Part shown: positions 9,185-19,452 of the stretch, in pieces | How positions within the stretch are numbered: position 1 is the stretch's first letter | Layout: the number at the start of each line of letters is the position of its first letter | Assembly (NCBI RefSeq): GCF_017916455.1 | Contig: NZ_JAFMSY010000001.1 | Coordinates: forward strand, 496,001-560,000 | Reading direction: 5' to 3' | Origin: Nocardioides xinjiangensis | Lineage (GTDB): Bacteria; Actinomycetota; Actinomycetes; Propionibacteriales; Nocardioidaceae | DNA length: 64,000 bases | The notes under the pieces: generated by a model | Told to the model about the DNA's origin: nothing | What the model saw: the letters and a program-made list of their open reading frames with translations, nothing else | Database searches by the model: none | Made by a program: the position numbers and the translations under genes

Positions 9185-12100
9185 CTAGAGCTGCGCCTTC
9201 ATGGCGCGCGCCAGGTGCTGGAGGGCGGTGCGTGCTTCTTCGTCCTCCACACGCTTCGCCAGCCTCTCGAAGCGCTTGAGCGCCTTGACGGCCTTCTGCG
9301 AACCGGCCTTCCTGGCGATCCTCAGCTCCTTCTTGAGCTTCTTCGCCAGCCTCGGGCCGACCGAGCCCTCGTCGTCGAGCCTGTCGACGAGGCGCTTGCC
9401 GGAGCCGAAGGACGCGACCACCGTGAAGGTGAGGGTGCGCGTCGTCTGGTTGCCGGCCTCGTCGAGGACGGCCACCTCCAGCCGGTGCGTACCGGCGCCG
9501 AGCGACATCGCGTCGAGGCGGGCCGGCGAGCCGACCACCGCGCCGTCGAGCCGCACGACGCTCTCCGCCGTCCCGGACGTGGCGTCACCGAGGGTGACGA
9601 CCGCCGTCCGCACCGCCGCCGCGTCGAACGTTGCCCCGTCGGCGAGGCCGCTGACGGCGACCGTCGGTGCCGTGGCGTCGATCTTCACGGGGAGCGTGCC
9701 GACCGCCGACGTGGTGCCGGCCGCGTCGGTGGCCCGCGCCTGGACGAGCGTGACACCGTCGGTGCTGACCGTGAACGGCGCGGTGTACGCCGTCCAGGCA
9801 CCGTTGCCGCCGATGCGGTACTCCAGGCCGACCTCGCCCTGGCCGCCCGACCCCGCGAGGGAGACGGTGACCGGACCGGTGAACCACCCGGCCCGGCCGT
9901 TGGCCGCGGCGGGAGCCGTGGTCAGGCTGACCGTCGGCTTGGCCGGCTCGACGGGCTCGCCCGGCTCGCTGACCACGACCTCGAGCTGGCCGCCCACGGT
10001 GTTGCCCGCCTCGTCGGCGGCGCGGTAGCGGACGAGGTGCGTCCCCGGCTCGTCGAGCACGAGCGGCGTGGCGTAGTCGCTCCACGACGCGTCGTCGCCG
10101 ATGCGGTACTCGATGCCCGCCACGCCCGAGGTGGCGTCGGTGGCGGTCAGCGTGACCGTCTTGGTGGTGCTGCCGGTCTCCGCGGTGGTGACGACGGGCG
10201 GCGCCGTGTCGACCTTGACGGTCTGCGACCGCGTGGTCTCGACGTTGCCCGCTGCGTCGGTCGAGCGGTACTCGACCAGGCGCTCGCCCTCACCGGTGAC
10301 GGGGACCGCGAGGGTGTACGGCGTCCATGCGCCTGCGCCGATGCGGTACTCGATCGCGGCGACGCCCGACCCGGCCGCACCGTCGGCCGCCGCCAGCGTG
10401 ACCGACGGACGCGTGGTGTGCCACCCGTCCTGGCCCGTGGCCGAGGGGACGGTGATCGTCGCGGTCGGGGCGACCGTGTCGATCTTCACCGTGAGCGACT
10501 TCGTCGCCTCGGTGTTGCCGGCTGCGTCGGTCGAGCGGTACTCGACCAGGCGCTCGCCCTCACCCGTGACCGGCACGGCCGCGGTGTAGGGCGTCCAGGC
10601 ACCTCCGGCGATCCGGTACTCGGTCGAGGCGACGCCCGACCCGCCGGTCTCGTCGGCGGCCGCGAGCGTGAACGACGGACGCGTGGTGTACCAGCCGGCC
10701 TGGCCGGTGGCACCCGGGATGCTGAGCGTCGTCGTCGGCGCCGTGGTGTCGGTGGGACCGCCACCGGGCTCGCAGGTGTCGTCCTCACCGAGGGTGAAGA
10801 AGTCGAAGCTGGCGGTGATGCCGGCCCCGGCTGCCTGGTTGGCGGCGGACAGCAGGCCGATCCGCGGGTTCGCGATGCCGGCCAGGCTGTAGCCGCCCGA
10901 CATGGTCGTCCACGTCTGGCCATCGGTGCTGTAGCTGCCGAGGACCTGCTCGCCGTCCTCGCTCGTCAGCCTCAGCCAGACCGTGCTGGGGAAGGTGGCT
11001 CCCAGCCCGGGCGTGTTGGTCTCGACGGCGGTGCCTGCGGTCTCCCGCGCCGTCTGGACGATGTTGGACGCCGCGTTCGGGTCCGCGCTGCGTCCCTGGA
11101 AGACGTGCTTGAGGTAGTTGTCGTCGTCCCCGTAGACCAGCAGCCCCGCCGACTGGTACTGGCGGTTGATCGGCGCGCTGACCTTGGTGGTCGCGACGAA
11201 CGGGCCGTCCGGGAGGTCCCGCAGCACCAGGTCACGAGCGGTGTTCGTGGTCTGGTAGAGGTCGGTGCCCTCCATCGGGATCTTCACCGAGCCGCCGGAG
11301 ACCGTGAGGTTCCCGCTCGGCCGCACGACCGTCCACGGCGGGGAGGTCAACGACTGGCCGTTGAAGTCCTCGACGAAGCACGGCTGGGGGCACGGCACGG
11401 CCGTGTCGTCCGGGGTGATGGTGAAGTAGTCGAACCGCGCGTTGATGGCGGGCGTGGCCGAGGCCGCGGTGCTGCCCAGGGCCAGCAGGCCGACCTTCGG
11501 GGCGGTGATGCCCGAGAGGTTGCGCGCAGCCGCGGTGGTGCCGTTCGACAGGGTGATCGGGAGCCAGGTGTCGCCGTCGGTGCTGTACGACGGGGTCACC
11601 GTGCTGCCGTCCGTGCTCGACATCCTCAGGTAGACGGTGTCGGGGAAGGCCGCCCCCAGGTTGGCGGAGTTGGACTCCGATGCAGTCCCGTTGGTCTCCT
11701 TGGCGAACTGGATGACGTTGGCCGCCTTGTCGCCGTTGGTGGCGGTGGAGCGGCCCGAGTAGACCAGCTTCAGGTAGTTGTTGTCGTCGCCGTAGACGAT
11801 CAGGCCACCCTGCTGGTAGCCCTTCGTCGCGGGCAGCGTCACCTTGGTCGTCACCTCGAAGGCGCCGGCCGGCAGGTCCTGCAGGACGATGTTCGGCGCG
11901 GTGTTGGTGCCCTGGTAGATGTCGGTCGCGGTGATCGGGATGGTGAGCATCCCGTCGGCCACCGTCAGTGCCTGGTTGACCCTGACGTTCCGGTTCCACC
12001 GGGTGGTGTCGAGCTCGGTGCCCAGGAAGTCGTCGGAACGACCGCTGAAGCACATGTCGGACTGCCTCCTGACCGTGACCTCCAAGGTCCTGGTCGTCCT

Positions 12101-15100
12101 GGCTCCCCGCGCGTCCGTCACCGTGAGCTCGACGACGTACGTGCCGGGCGTGGCGTAGGTGTGGCTCGGGTTGGCCTGCGTGGAGGTGGTGCCGTCACCG
12201 AACTTCCACGCGTAGGTCAGCGGGACGTCGTTCTCCGAGTCGCTCACCGTGCTGGTGAAGCTCACCGGCAGCGGCGCCTCGCCGTTGGTGGTGCTGGCGG
12301 AGATGGCGACGGTCGGCGGCTTGTTGTCGGTGACGCCGCGACCGTTGAACTCGAGCCAGTTGACGTTGGCGCCACCGGTGGTGGCGACGACGTAGAGCGC
12401 CTGGCTCGTGGTGGTCGCGCCGGTGAACGTCGCGGAGACGTTCTGGTAGGTCTGCGCGCCGCCGGTGTTGGGGATCGTCAGCGTGCCGATCGCGGTGCCG
12501 GTCGGCGAGCCCTGCCGGACCTCGAACGTGGCGCCGGCCGTGGTCGACGCGGCCCGCATGGTGACGCCGCTGATGCCGCTCAGGTTCATGACGTCCCACG
12601 CGAACCAGTCACCCGTCTCGACGCCGGTCACGTTCTGGCCGCCACCGGCGTCGGTGGTCGTCTGCGTCGCGACGCCCGCCTGCCCGGTGGTGTTGCTGCC
12701 CGTGCGACCGGTCCGGTCGAAGAACTCGACCTCCTTGTGCTTGGTGTGCAGGACCACGCCGTCGACACCGGTCAGCGCGCCGGCGACGCCGTTGCCCTTG
12801 TCGGTGTAGGTGGCCTTGATGGTGCCGAAGATGTTCGCGCCGGAGTGGCCGGTGTCGCCGGGAAGCGCCAGCGTGCCCGAGCAGCCGTTGTACTGCTCGT
12901 AGTCGTGCGAGTGCTGGTCGTGGCCCAGGCCGGGCTGCACGACGACCTTGCTGCAGTCGATCGTGCCGTCCTCGGGGTCGGTGACCTGGACCTCGTACGC
13001 GACGTGGTCGTCGAAGTCGAAGAACCCGCCGTTCCTCGGCAGGACCAGCTTCACCGTCGGGGCGGTGTTGCCCACCGTGATGGAGAGGTTGGTCGTGCCG
13101 CTGCGTCCGTCGACGTCCGTCACGGTCAGCCGCGCGGTGTAGTTGCCGGCCTGCGGGTAGGTGTAGGAGCCCTTCGCGGTCACGGCGTCGGCGGTGCCGT
13201 CGCCGTCGAAGTCCCACGAGTAGGTGAGGCCGGTCGCGTCACCGGTGTCGGGGTCGAAGGACGCCGCGCCGTCGAACTGGACGGTCAGCGGCGCCGGGCC
13301 CGACGTCTTGTCGGCCGTGGCCCGGGCGACCGGTGCACGATTGCCCTCGACGTAGTCGATCCGGTAGATGCCGGAGTCGGTGTTGTCGCCGTTGAAGCCG
13401 CTGCCCCACTCGATCATGTAGAGGGCACCGTCGGGACCGAACTGCAGCGCGTGCGGGCGCCGCATCTGCAGCGGGGCCAGGAAGCGGTTGAGGTCGGTGT
13501 AGCCCGTGCCGTCCTGGTTCATCTGCACCGTGAACAGGCGGTTGTTGTTCCAGTCGGCCCAGACCGCCTTGCGGTCGAAGTACGCCGGCCACTTGCGGTC
13601 GGACTCCAGCTCCGGGTCGTAGCTGTAGGTGCCCGAGGTCATCGGCGCACCGCTCGCACCGATCTCCGGGGTGCCGGTGATCGAGGCGTTGTTGCTCTGC
13701 CACATGGTGGCGGCCTTGGCCGCGGGCAGGTTGGTCAGGCCCGTGTTGTTGGGCGAGTCGTTGACGGGCGCGGCGCAGTCGAACGTCGCACCGGCCGTGC
13801 TGCTGGCGAAGTTGTAGTCGTTGTACGGCGTGTTGTTGCCCACGCAGTACGGCCAGCCGTAGTTGCCCGGCTCGTCGAGGACGTTCCACTCCACGCGGCC
13901 GTTGGGCCCGCGGGTGGCGCTCACGGAGCCGGCGTCCGGACCGTAGTCGGCGACGAGGATGTTGTTGTTCTGCTCGTCGAGGCCGATGCGGAACGGGTTG
14001 CGGAAGCCCATGGCGTAGATCTCGGGACGGGTCTTCTGCTGGGTGTCGGTGGCCTCGTCGAAGAGGTTGCCGGCCGGGATGGTGTAGCCGCCGTCGGCCT
14101 TGGGCCGGATGCGGAGGACCTTGCCGTTGAGGCTGTTGGTGTTGGCCGAGGTGCGCTGGGCGTCCCAGGCGCTGCGGTTCGGTCGCTCGTCGATGGGCGT
14201 GTAGCCACCAGAGTCGAACGGGTTGGTGTTGTCACCGGTCGCGAGGTAGAGGTTGCCGTCGTTGTCGAACTCCATGGACCCGCCCGCGTGGCAGCACTGG
14301 TCGCGCTGCGTCGGCACGTCGAGGATCGTCACCGCGGTGCCGAGCTGCAGCGTGTCGCCCGACATCGTGTAGCGCGCGATGCGGTCGGTCGGCGTGGTGC
14401 CCTGCGGGGAGTAGTAGAGGTAGACCCAGTTGTTGGTGGCGAAGTCGGGGTCGAGCGCGATCCCGAGAAGGCCGAACTCCTGGCCGGTGTAGACGGGGAT
14501 CGTGCCGGCGGTCACCACGTTGCCGTTGGGCTTGATGATGCGCACGGCGCCGTTGCGGTCGATGTAGAAGACCCGGCCGTCGTCGGCGATGTCGAGCTCC
14601 ATCGGGTTCGAGGTGTTCTCGTCGAGCGCGACCTTCTCGAAGCTCGAGGGCAGCGTCGCCTTGCAGTCGGAGTCGACGACGCCCGCGGCGGTCTGGATGC
14701 CACCGAGGACGTGCTCGAGGAAGGTCGGGTCGACGAAGGACGCCTCGGTGTGACCCATGCCGGTGTACCAGCTCCGGCCGCCGTCGTAGTCCTGGCACCA
14801 GGCGATGGGGTGCTCGGCACCCATCGCGCCGTTGCCGGGCGTGTAGGTCGTCTCGTCGAGGGAGGCGAGCACGTGCAGCTTCTCGCGGGGGTTGGCCGGA
14901 TTGGTGCGGAAGTTGTACCACTCGTCGGTGCGCTGCCAGCGCGGAGCGATGCCCGCGGTGGACGCGTGGGCGTGGTCCTCGACCTTCACGGTCGCGGTGG
15001 GCGTGCCGGGCGGGTGGTTGTTGAAGTAGGCGCCCACGAGCTGGCCGTACCAGGGCCAGTCGTACTCGGTGTCGGACGCCGCGTGGATGCCGGCGTAGCC

Positions 15101-15601
15101 GCCGCCCGCCTGGATGTAGCGCTCGAAGGCGGCCTGCTGGGAGGAGTTGAGCACGTCGCCGGTCGTCGACAGGAAGATGACGACCTCGTACTGCTCGAGG
15201 TTCGCGTCGGTGAAGGCGGCGCTGTCCTCCGTCGCGGTCACCGTGAAGTTGTTGTCGGCCGCCAGGGCCTGGATGGCGGTGGTCGCCTCGTCGATGTTGG
15301 AGTGGCGGAACGCGGCGGTCTTGGAGAACAGGAGCGCGTCGAACGACTCCTCCGCGGCCGCCGCCGCGGACGCGGCCGCAGAGGGTGCGGTCCAGGGCGT
15401 CGCCTCGCCGATGACGTCCTGCTCCGGCTGGCGCTTCTCGGAGGAGGAGGCCTCCTTCGTCGGCCTGTCCGGCACGGCGGCGCCGGCCGGGGCGGCCGAG
15501 AGCCCGAGCGTCGCCCCGAGGGGCAGCGCCACGAGCATGGCCATGGTGGATCCGAGGGCTGCACGGGATCGACCCTGCAGCTGCGTGATGAGTCTGTTCA
15601 T
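9185..15601 (-). CDS. giant secreted ThuA / sorbosone-dehydrogenase-like multidomain protein
   Basis: A 2138-residue exported protein. The ATG at 15601 follows GAAGGG and precedes a signal peptide (about 1-42, ending AGAA). Then come a ThuA-like domain (about 83-310), a glucose/sorbosone dehydrogenase-like beta-propeller (about 317-750, with [15 protein letters not shown] and [10 protein letters not shown]), a PKD domain (755-840), a carbohydrate-binding-module-6-like region (955-1085) and a second PKD (1090-1180). Two tandem concanavalin/DUF1349-like domains (1182-1397, 1407-1603), about five Ig-like EYR-repeat modules (1617-2062) and a basic FIMAH-like tail (2069-2137) complete it. It probably oxidises or deglycosylates polysaccharide-derived sugar at the surface; substrate and cofactor use (PQQ) are inferred. 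Confidence 0.9.
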   Translation of the reverse strand: MNRLITQLQGRSRAALGSTMAMLVALPLGATLGLSAAPAGAAVPDRPTKEASSSEKRQPEQDVIGEATPWTAPSAAASAAAAAEESFDALLFSKTAAFRHSNIDEATTAIQALAADNNFTVTATEDSAAFTDANLEQYEVVIFLSTTGDVLNSSQQAAFERYIQAGGGYAGIHAASDTEYDWPWYGQLVGAYFNNHPPGTPTATVKVEDHAHASTAGIAPRWQRTDEWYNFRTNPANPREKLHVLASLDETTYTPGNGAMGAEHPIAWCQDYDGGRSWYTGMGHTEASFVDPTFLEHVLGGIQTAAGVVDSDCKATLPSSFEKVALDENTSNPMELDIADDGRVFYIDRNGAVRIIKPNGNVVTAGTIPVYTGQEFGLLGIALDPDFATNNWVYLYYSPQGTTPTDRIARYTMSGDTLQLGTAVTILDVPTQRDQCCHAGGSMEFDNDGNLYLATGDNTNPFDSGGYTPIDERPNRSAWDAQRTSANTNSLNGKVLRIRPKADGGYTIPAGNLFDEATDTQQKTRPEIYAMGFRNPFRIGLDEQNNNILVADYGPDAGSVSATRGPNGRVEWNVLDEPGNYGWPYCVGNNTPYNDYNFASSTAGATFDCAAPVNDSPNNTGLTNLPAAKAATMWQSNNASITGTPEIGASGAPMTSGTYSYDPELESDRKWPAYFDRKAVWADWNNNRLFTVQMNQDGTGYTDLNRFLAPLQMRRPHALQFGPDGALYMIEWGSGFNGDNTDSGIYRIDYVEGNRAPVARATADKTSGPAPLTVQFDGAASFDPDTGDATGLTYSWDFDGDGTADAVTAKGSYTYPQAGNYTARLTVTDVDGRSGTTNLSITVGNTAPTVKLVLPRNGGFFDFDDHVAYEVQVTDPEDGTIDCSKVVVQPGLGHDQHSHDYEQYNGCSGTLALPGDTGHSGANIFGTIKATYTDKGNGVAGALTGVDGVVLHTKHKEVEFFDRTGRTGSNTTGQAGVATQTTTDAGGGQNVTGVETGDWFAWDVMNLSGISGVTMRAASTTAGATFEVRQGSPTGTAIGTLTIPNTGGAQTYQNVSATFTGATTTSQALYVVATTGGANVNWLEFNGRGVTDNKPPTVAISASTTNGEAPLPVSFTSTVSDSENDVPLTYAWKFGDGTTSTQANPSHTYATPGTYVVELTVTDARGARTTRTLEVTVRRQSDMCFSGRSDDFLGTELDTTRWNRNVRVNQALTVADGMLTIPITATDIYQGTNTAPNIVLQDLPAGAFEVTTKVTLPATKGYQQGGLIVYGDDNNYLKLVYSGRSTATNGDKAANVIQFAKETNGTASESNSANLGAAFPDTVYLRMSSTDGSTVTPSYSTDGDTWLPITLSNGTTAAARNLSGITAPKVGLLALGSTAASATPAINARFDYFTITPDDTAVPCPQPCFVEDFNGQSLTSPPWTVVRPSGNLTVSGGSVKIPMEGTDLYQTTNTARDLVLRDLPDGPFVATTKVSAPINRQYQSAGLLVYGDDDNYLKHVFQGRSADPNAASNIVQTARETAGTAVETNTPGLGATFPSTVWLRLTSEDGEQVLGSYSTDGQTWTTMSGGYSLAGIANPRIGLLSAANQAAGAGITASFDFFTLGEDDTCEPGGGPTDTTAPTTTLSIPGATGQAGWYTTRPSFTLAAADETGGSGVASTEYRIAGGAWTPYTAAVPVTGEGERLVEYRSTDAAGNTEATKSLTVKIDTVAPTATITVPSATGQDGWHTTRPSVTLAAADGAAGSGVAAIEYRIGAGAWTPYTLAVPVTGEGERLVEYRSTDAAGNVETTRSQTVKVDTAPPVVTTAETGSTTKTVTLTATDATSGVAGIEYRIGDDASWSDYATPLVLDEPGTHLVRYRAADEAGNTVGGQLEVVVSEPGEPVEPAKPTVSLTTAPAAANGRAGWFTGPVTVSLAGSGGQGEVGLEYRIGGNGAWTAYTAPFTVSTDGVTLVQARATDAAGTTSAVGTLPVKIDATAPTVAVSGLADGATFDAAAVRTAVVTLGDATSGTAESVVRLDGAVVGSPARLDAMSLGAGTHRLEVAVLDEAGNQTTRTLTFTVVASFGSGKRLVDRLDDEGSVGPRLAKKLKKELRIARKAGSQKAVKALKRFERLAKRVEDEEARTALQHLARAMKAQL
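10251..10564 (-). repeat. 44-bp exact direct repeat inside the giant gene
   Basis: 10251-10294 and 10521-10564 are identical, 270 bp apart, encoding the same [14 protein letters not shown] strand in two neighbouring Ig-like modules. This points to recent module duplication or gene conversion. The rest of the two modules has diverged more. Confidence 0.85.
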
Positions 15602-15642
15602 CACGATCCCTTCTCTGGTGATGGACGTGCGCTCCATCGGTT

Positions 15643-15659
15643 CCGGGGCGGGTCCCCGG
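15643..15659 (-). other. short hairpin in the leader of the giant gene
   Basis: CCGGGG at 15643-15648 pairs with CCCCGG at 15654-15659 around a 5-nt loop. It lies about 42 nt upstream of the start codon of the ThuA-dehydrogenase gene. Confidence 0.4.
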
Positions 15660-15683
15660 GCGTTCGGCCCCTGGTGGTGCGGT

Positions 15684-15717
15684 CACCTCCCGGCGGGTTC
15701 GGCCCCGCCGGGAGGTG
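15684..15717 (-). terminator. 14-bp perfect hairpin directly after xylA
   Basis: Arms 15684-15697 and 15704-15717 pair perfectly with a 6-nt loop (GCCGAA on the gene strand), 4 nt after the xylA stop. There is no U-tract. It could terminate, or attenuate read-through into the giant gene, or stabilise the xylA mRNA end. Confidence 0.6.
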
Positions 15718-15721
15718 GGGG

Positions 15722-16882
15722 TCAGCGAGCTCCGAGCAGGTGCTCCAGCGCGAGCTGGTCGAGGGCCTCCATGCCCACGCTGCGCGCGGCGAGCCCCTCG
15801 ACGTCGTACGACGCCGCCCGCAGGTCGGCGAGCGACTCCCCCTCGCCGAGGGTGGGGGTGCGCAGCGTGCCGACCTCGGCCGCCTCGAGCGCCGCGACGA
15901 CGTCGGGGTCGGAGCGGAACGCCTGCACGCGCTCGCGCAGCATGAGGTAGTTGCGCATGCAGCCGCGAGCGGACTCCCAGACGCCGTCCATGGCCTCGGC
16001 CCGCGGCGGCTTGAAGTCGAAGTGCACGTAGCCGTCGTAGGCCTTGCCGGTGCCGGCGCCGAGCAGCGCGTCCACGGTCCAGAACGCACCGCGCAGGTTG
16101 CCCGCGCCGAACCGGAGGTCCTGGTCGAAGCGCGGGCCGTGCTGGCCGTTGAGGTCGACGTGGAAGAGCTTGTCGTGCCAGAGCGCCTGGCTGATGCCCT
16201 GGGCGAAGTTCAGCCCGGCCATCTCCTCGTGGCCCACCTCCGGGTTGAGCCCCACCATCGACGGGTCGTCGAGCTCGGCGATCAGCGCGAGCGCGTGCCC
16301 GATCGTCGGGAGCAGGATGTCGCCACGCGGCTCGTTGGGCTTGGGCTCGAGCGCGAACCGGATGTCGTAGCCCTGCTCCTTCACGTAGGCGCAGAGCAGG
16401 TCGAGGGACTCGCGGTAGCGGTCGAGCGCCGCCTGCACGTCCTTCGCCGCACCGTGCTCGGCGCCCTCGCGACCGCCCCACAGCACGAACGTCTTCGCGC
16501 CGAGCGAGGCGGCGAGGTCCACGTTGCGCAGCACCTTGGCCAGGGCGTAGCGGCGCACCTCGCGGTTGTTGGCGGTGAGCGCGCCCTCCTTGAAGACCGG
16601 GGCGCTGAAGAGGTTGGTCGTCACCATCTCGACAGCCAGTCCCGTCTCGGCGAGGGCCTTCTCGAACCGCTCGAGCACGGCGTCGCGCTCGTCCTCGTCG
16701 GGGAGGAGGTCGTCGTCGTGGAACGTCACCGCGGCCGCACCGAGCTCGGCGAGCCGGTAGGTCGCCTCGACGGGGTCGAGGAGGTCACGGCTGCTGGGAC
16801 CGAACACGTCGGTGCCCTGCCAGCCCACGGTCCAGAGCCCGAAGGAGAACTTGTCCTCGGGGGAAGGGGTGTAGTCGGTCAT
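15722..16882 (-). CDS. xylA: xylose isomerase
   Basis: A 386-residue class I (Streptomyces/Actinoplanes-type) xylose isomerase interconverting D-xylose and D-xylulose. Hallmarks: [12 protein letters not shown] at the N-terminus, catalytic His in VTFHDDDL, metal/Lys motif [52 protein letters not shown] and HFDFKPPR, ending in [12 protein letters not shown]. The ATG at 16882 sits 8 nt after AGGAG and overlaps the stop of the oxidoreductase gene (ATGA), so the two are coupled. Together with xylulokinase and the ROK repressor it makes a full xylose entry route to xylulose-5-phosphate. Confidence 0.96.
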   Translation of the reverse strand: MTDYTPSPEDKFSFGLWTVGWQGTDVFGPSSRDLLDPVEATYRLAELGAAAVTFHDDDLLPDEDERDAVLERFEKALAETGLAVEMVTTNLFSAPVFKEGALTANNREVRRYALAKVLRNVDLAASLGAKTFVLWGGREGAEHGAAKDVQAALDRYRESLDLLCAYVKEQGYDIRFALEPKPNEPRGDILLPTIGHALALIAELDDPSMVGLNPEVGHEEMAGLNFAQGISQALWHDKLFHVDLNGQHGPRFDQDLRFGAGNLRGAFWTVDALLGAGTGKAYDGYVHFDFKPPRAEAMDGVWESARGCMRNYLMLRERVQAFRSDPDVVAALEAAEVGTLRTPTLGEGESLADLRAASYDVEGLAARSVGMEALDQLALEHLLGAR

Positions 16883-18090
16883 GTGGGGATCTCCTGCCAC
16901 GAGTTGGTGTCACTGCTGGTCTCGACCGCGGCCAGGACGCGTTGCACCTGGAGTCCGTCGGCAAAGGTCGGGGTGGGGTCCGATCCGGCCGCGATGTCGC
17001 GGACCAGGTCGACCACCTGGTGGATGAAGCCGTGCTCGTAGCCGATGACGTGACCCGCGGGCCACCAGGCACCGACGTAGGGGTGCTGCGGCTCGGTGAC
17101 GAGGATGCGGCGGAAGCCGGCGGTGCGGGCGTCCTCCGTGCCGTCGAAGAAGTGCAGGACGTTCATGTCCTCGAAGTCGAACGCGATGCTGCCGAGCGAG
17201 CCGTTCACCTCGATCCGGATGGCGTTCTTGCGGCCGGACGCGAAGCGCGTCGCTTCGAAGACACCCATGGCGCCGCTGCCGAAGTCGGCCAGGAAGGTCG
17301 CCGCGTCGTCGACGGTGACCTTGCCCCGCCCGCTGCCGGCCGTGCCCGAGAGGCCCGAGTGCTCGCTGGGCAGCGGCCGCTCGTCCACGAACGTGCGCAG
17401 GCGGCCCGAGACCCTCGTGATGGTGTCGCCGGTGATGAACTGCGCGATGTCGATGACGTGGGCGCCGATGTCGCCCAGCGAGCCGGAGCCGGCCTTGTCC
17501 TTCTCCAGGCGCCACGACAGCGGAGCGTCGGGATCGACGATCCAGTCCTGGAGGTACTGGCCGCGGACGTGGTGGATGGTGCCGAGGCGGCCCTCCGCGA
17601 TGAGTTGTCGGGCCAGGGAGATGGCGGGCACGCGCCGGTAGGTGAAGCCGACCATCGAGCGCACGCCGCTCGCAGCGGCCCGCTCGGCGGCCCGGGTCAT
17701 CGCCTCGGCCTCCTCGACGCTGTTGGCCAGCGGCTTCTCGCAGAGCACGTGCTTGCCGGCCTCGAGCGCGGCGATGACGATCTCGGCGTGGGTGTGCCCC
17801 GGCGTGCACACGTCCACGAGGTCGATGTCGTCGCGGGCGACCAGCGCCTGCCAGGAGGTCTCCACGGAGTCCCACCCGAGGCGGTCGGCGGCGGCCTTCA
17901 CGCCCTGGGGGTCGCGGCCCGCGACGGCGCTCATGCGCGGGCGCAGCGGGAGGTCGAAGAACCGCGGGGCGGTGCGCCACGCCTGGGAGTGCGCCGCTCC
18001 CATGAAGGCGTAGCCCACCATGCCGACGGACAGCTCGGCGTCGGGGGCGGTGCCGGCTCGGGCTCCGGGTGAGTCGGGAGTGGCGGTCAT
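16879..18090 (-). CDS. Gfo/Idh/MocA family oxidoreductase
   Basis: A 403-residue NAD(P)-dependent sugar dehydrogenase-like protein. The Rossmann start is [17 protein letters not shown] (G-x-x-G-x-x-H variant), with the family EKP motif ([11 protein letters not shown]) and a C-terminal alpha/beta domain carrying [13 protein letters not shown]. The ATG at 18090 follows GAGGAGG by 5 nt. It is translationally coupled to xylA, which is unusual: it may oxidise xylose or its glycosides, or supply the 3-keto intermediate used by ThuA and TIM-barrel isomerase proteins nearby. Substrate is inferred. Confidence 0.9.
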   Translation of the reverse strand: MTATPDSPGARAGTAPDAELSVGMVGYAFMGAAHSQAWRTAPRFFDLPLRPRMSAVAGRDPQGVKAAADRLGWDSVETSWQALVARDDIDLVDVCTPGHTHAEIVIAALEAGKHVLCEKPLANSVEEAEAMTRAAERAAASGVRSMVGFTYRRVPAISLARQLIAEGRLGTIHHVRGQYLQDWIVDPDAPLSWRLEKDKAGSGSLGDIGAHVIDIAQFITGDTITRVSGRLRTFVDERPLPSEHSGLSGTAGSGRGKVTVDDAATFLADFGSGAMGVFEATRFASGRKNAIRIEVNGSLGSIAFDFEDMNVLHFFDGTEDARTAGFRRILVTEPQHPYVGAWWPAGHVIGYEHGFIHQVVDLVRDIAAGSDPTPTFADGLQVQRVLAAVETSSDTNSWQEIPT

Positions 18091-18227
18091 CGGACCTCCT
18101 CGGGTTCGGGACCAGCCGGGGTCGGCTGGGATCGGGCTACAGCTGCTGGGTGCGCCTGGGCGGGACTGGGGTGCGGTGGGATGCCGTGACAGGCACGGCG
18201 CGGGGCGCCAGTGGGCGCGGTCGACCC

Positions 18228-18253
18228 GCGGCGGCTCCCGTGGGAGCCGCCGC
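18228..18253 (-). terminator. 12-bp perfect hairpin after the sugar-binding protein gene
   Basis: Arms 18228-18239 and 18242-18253 are perfectly complementary (effectively 11 bp with a 4-nt loop), 18 nt downstream of the receptor stop codon. Without a U-tract it looks like an mRNA-end stabiliser or partial terminator, as often follows ABC receptor genes that need higher expression. Confidence 0.6.
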
Positions 18254-18270
18254 CGGCCGTCACGCGTCGC

Positions 18271-19338
18271 TCAGGACTCGAACGCGGTGTCGATGTACTG
18301 GTCGACGTTGTCCGTGGTCACGACGGGGGCGTAGAGCTGCACGGTGCGGGGCACCTCGACCTCGACGAGGTCGCTCATCGCCTTCTGCTGCAGCAGCAGA
18401 CGGGCGAGCTTGACGCCGTCGGCGCCCTGGGTGGAGGGGTAGATGACGGTCGCCTTGAGCACGCTGTTGTCCTCCTGGATGGCGCGCATCGCGTTGGCCG
18501 AGCCGGCGCCGCCGATCATGGTGAACTCGTCGCGTCCCGCGTTCTCGATGGCGGCCAGGACGCCGAGGCCCTGGTCGTCGTCGTGGTTCCACAGGTAGTC
18601 GATCTTCGACTCGGCCTGCAGCAGGTTGGCCGCGACCTCCTCGCCGCTCTCGACGGTGAACTCAGCGGCCTGGCGGGCGTCCACGTCGAGGCCGCACTCG
18701 CCGAGCGCGTCCTTGAAGCCCTGGCTGCGGTCCTGGGTGAGGGGCAGGGAGTCGATGCCGGCGATCTCGGCCACGACGACGTCCTTGTCGCCGCCGGCCT
18801 GCTCGCAGACGTACTGGCCGGCGGAGACGCCCATGCCGTAGTTGTCGCCGAGCACGGTGACGCGTGCGGCGTTCGGGTCGTCGAACTCGCGGTCGACGTT
18901 GATGACCGGGATGCCGGCCTCCATCGCCTTGAGCGCGACCGGCGTCATCGCGGCGCCGTCGAAGGGCAGCAGCACGATGGCGTCGACCTCGTCGTTGATG
19001 AAGGTCTCGACCTGGCTGATCTGGAGGTTGACGTCGTTGGTGCCCTCGGCGACCTGGAGGTCGATGTCGGGGTACTGCTCGGCGAGGTCGCGGACGTTGC
19101 TGGTGATGGCGCCCATCCAGCCGTGGTCCGCGGCGGGCGCCGAGAAGCCGATGGTGACCTTCTCGCCCTCCTCGTCGTTGCTGCCTGCGGCGGCCACGGG
19201 CGCGTCGTTCGACCCGTCCTCGTCCGCCGCGTCCTGGGCGCTGCCGGTGCAGGCGGCGAGGGTGAGGACGGCGGCCGCGCCGACCACGATGCCGGTGAAG
19301 CGGCTCTGCTGCCGTCCGAAGGGGGTGCGCAGTCGCAT
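18271..19338 (-). CDS. sugar ABC transporter substrate-binding lipoprotein (ribose/xylose type)
   Basis: A 355-residue periplasmic-binding-protein-1 (cluster B) receptor. Residues 1-30 are a lipoprotein signal with lipobox LAAC (Cys30), followed by an acidic linker. The two-lobe fold opens with VTIGFSAPAADHGWMGAI and includes DAIVLLPFDGAAMTPVA, GIPVINVDREF and YLWNHDDDQGLGVL, typical pentose/hexose-binding positions. AAGGAG lies 8 nt before the ATG. It is third in the order ATPase-permease-receptor. Xylose is the likely ligand given xylA/xylB and the XylR-type operator. Confidence 0.92.
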   Translation of the reverse strand: MRLRTPFGRQQSRFTGIVVGAAAVLTLAACTGSAQDAADEDGSNDAPVAAAGSNDEEGEKVTIGFSAPAADHGWMGAITSNVRDLAEQYPDIDLQVAEGTNDVNLQISQVETFINDEVDAIVLLPFDGAAMTPVALKAMEAGIPVINVDREFDDPNAARVTVLGDNYGMGVSAGQYVCEQAGGDKDVVVAEIAGIDSLPLTQDRSQGFKDALGECGLDVDARQAAEFTVESGEEVAANLLQAESKIDYLWNHDDDQGLGVLAAIENAGRDEFTMIGGAGSANAMRAIQEDNSVLKATVIYPSTQGADGVKLARLLLQQKAMSDLVEVEVPRTVQLYAPVVTTDNVDQYIDTAFES

Positions 19339-19452
19339 GGGTGGTGCTCCTTGTTCATCTCGTTGGGTGCGGTGCTCGAGCCGGTTGCACGAGGCGTCCC
19401 GGCGCAGGGGGTGGGTGGTGCTGTTCGTCCGAGCTGGGAGGCGACCGACCGC

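Noticed and set aside
8842..9279. Plus-strand open frames across the giant gene-isomerase gap
   Set aside because: Low-complexity Gly/Ala/Pro-rich translations through repeats and hairpins, without ribosome sites.
9215..17041. A 2608-codon open frame on the plus strand opposite the giant gene and xylA
   Set aside because: It is antisense to several well-supported genes, has a composition (Arg/Gly/Val/Asp-rich) typical of the mirror frame of high-GC coding DNA, and shows no domains.
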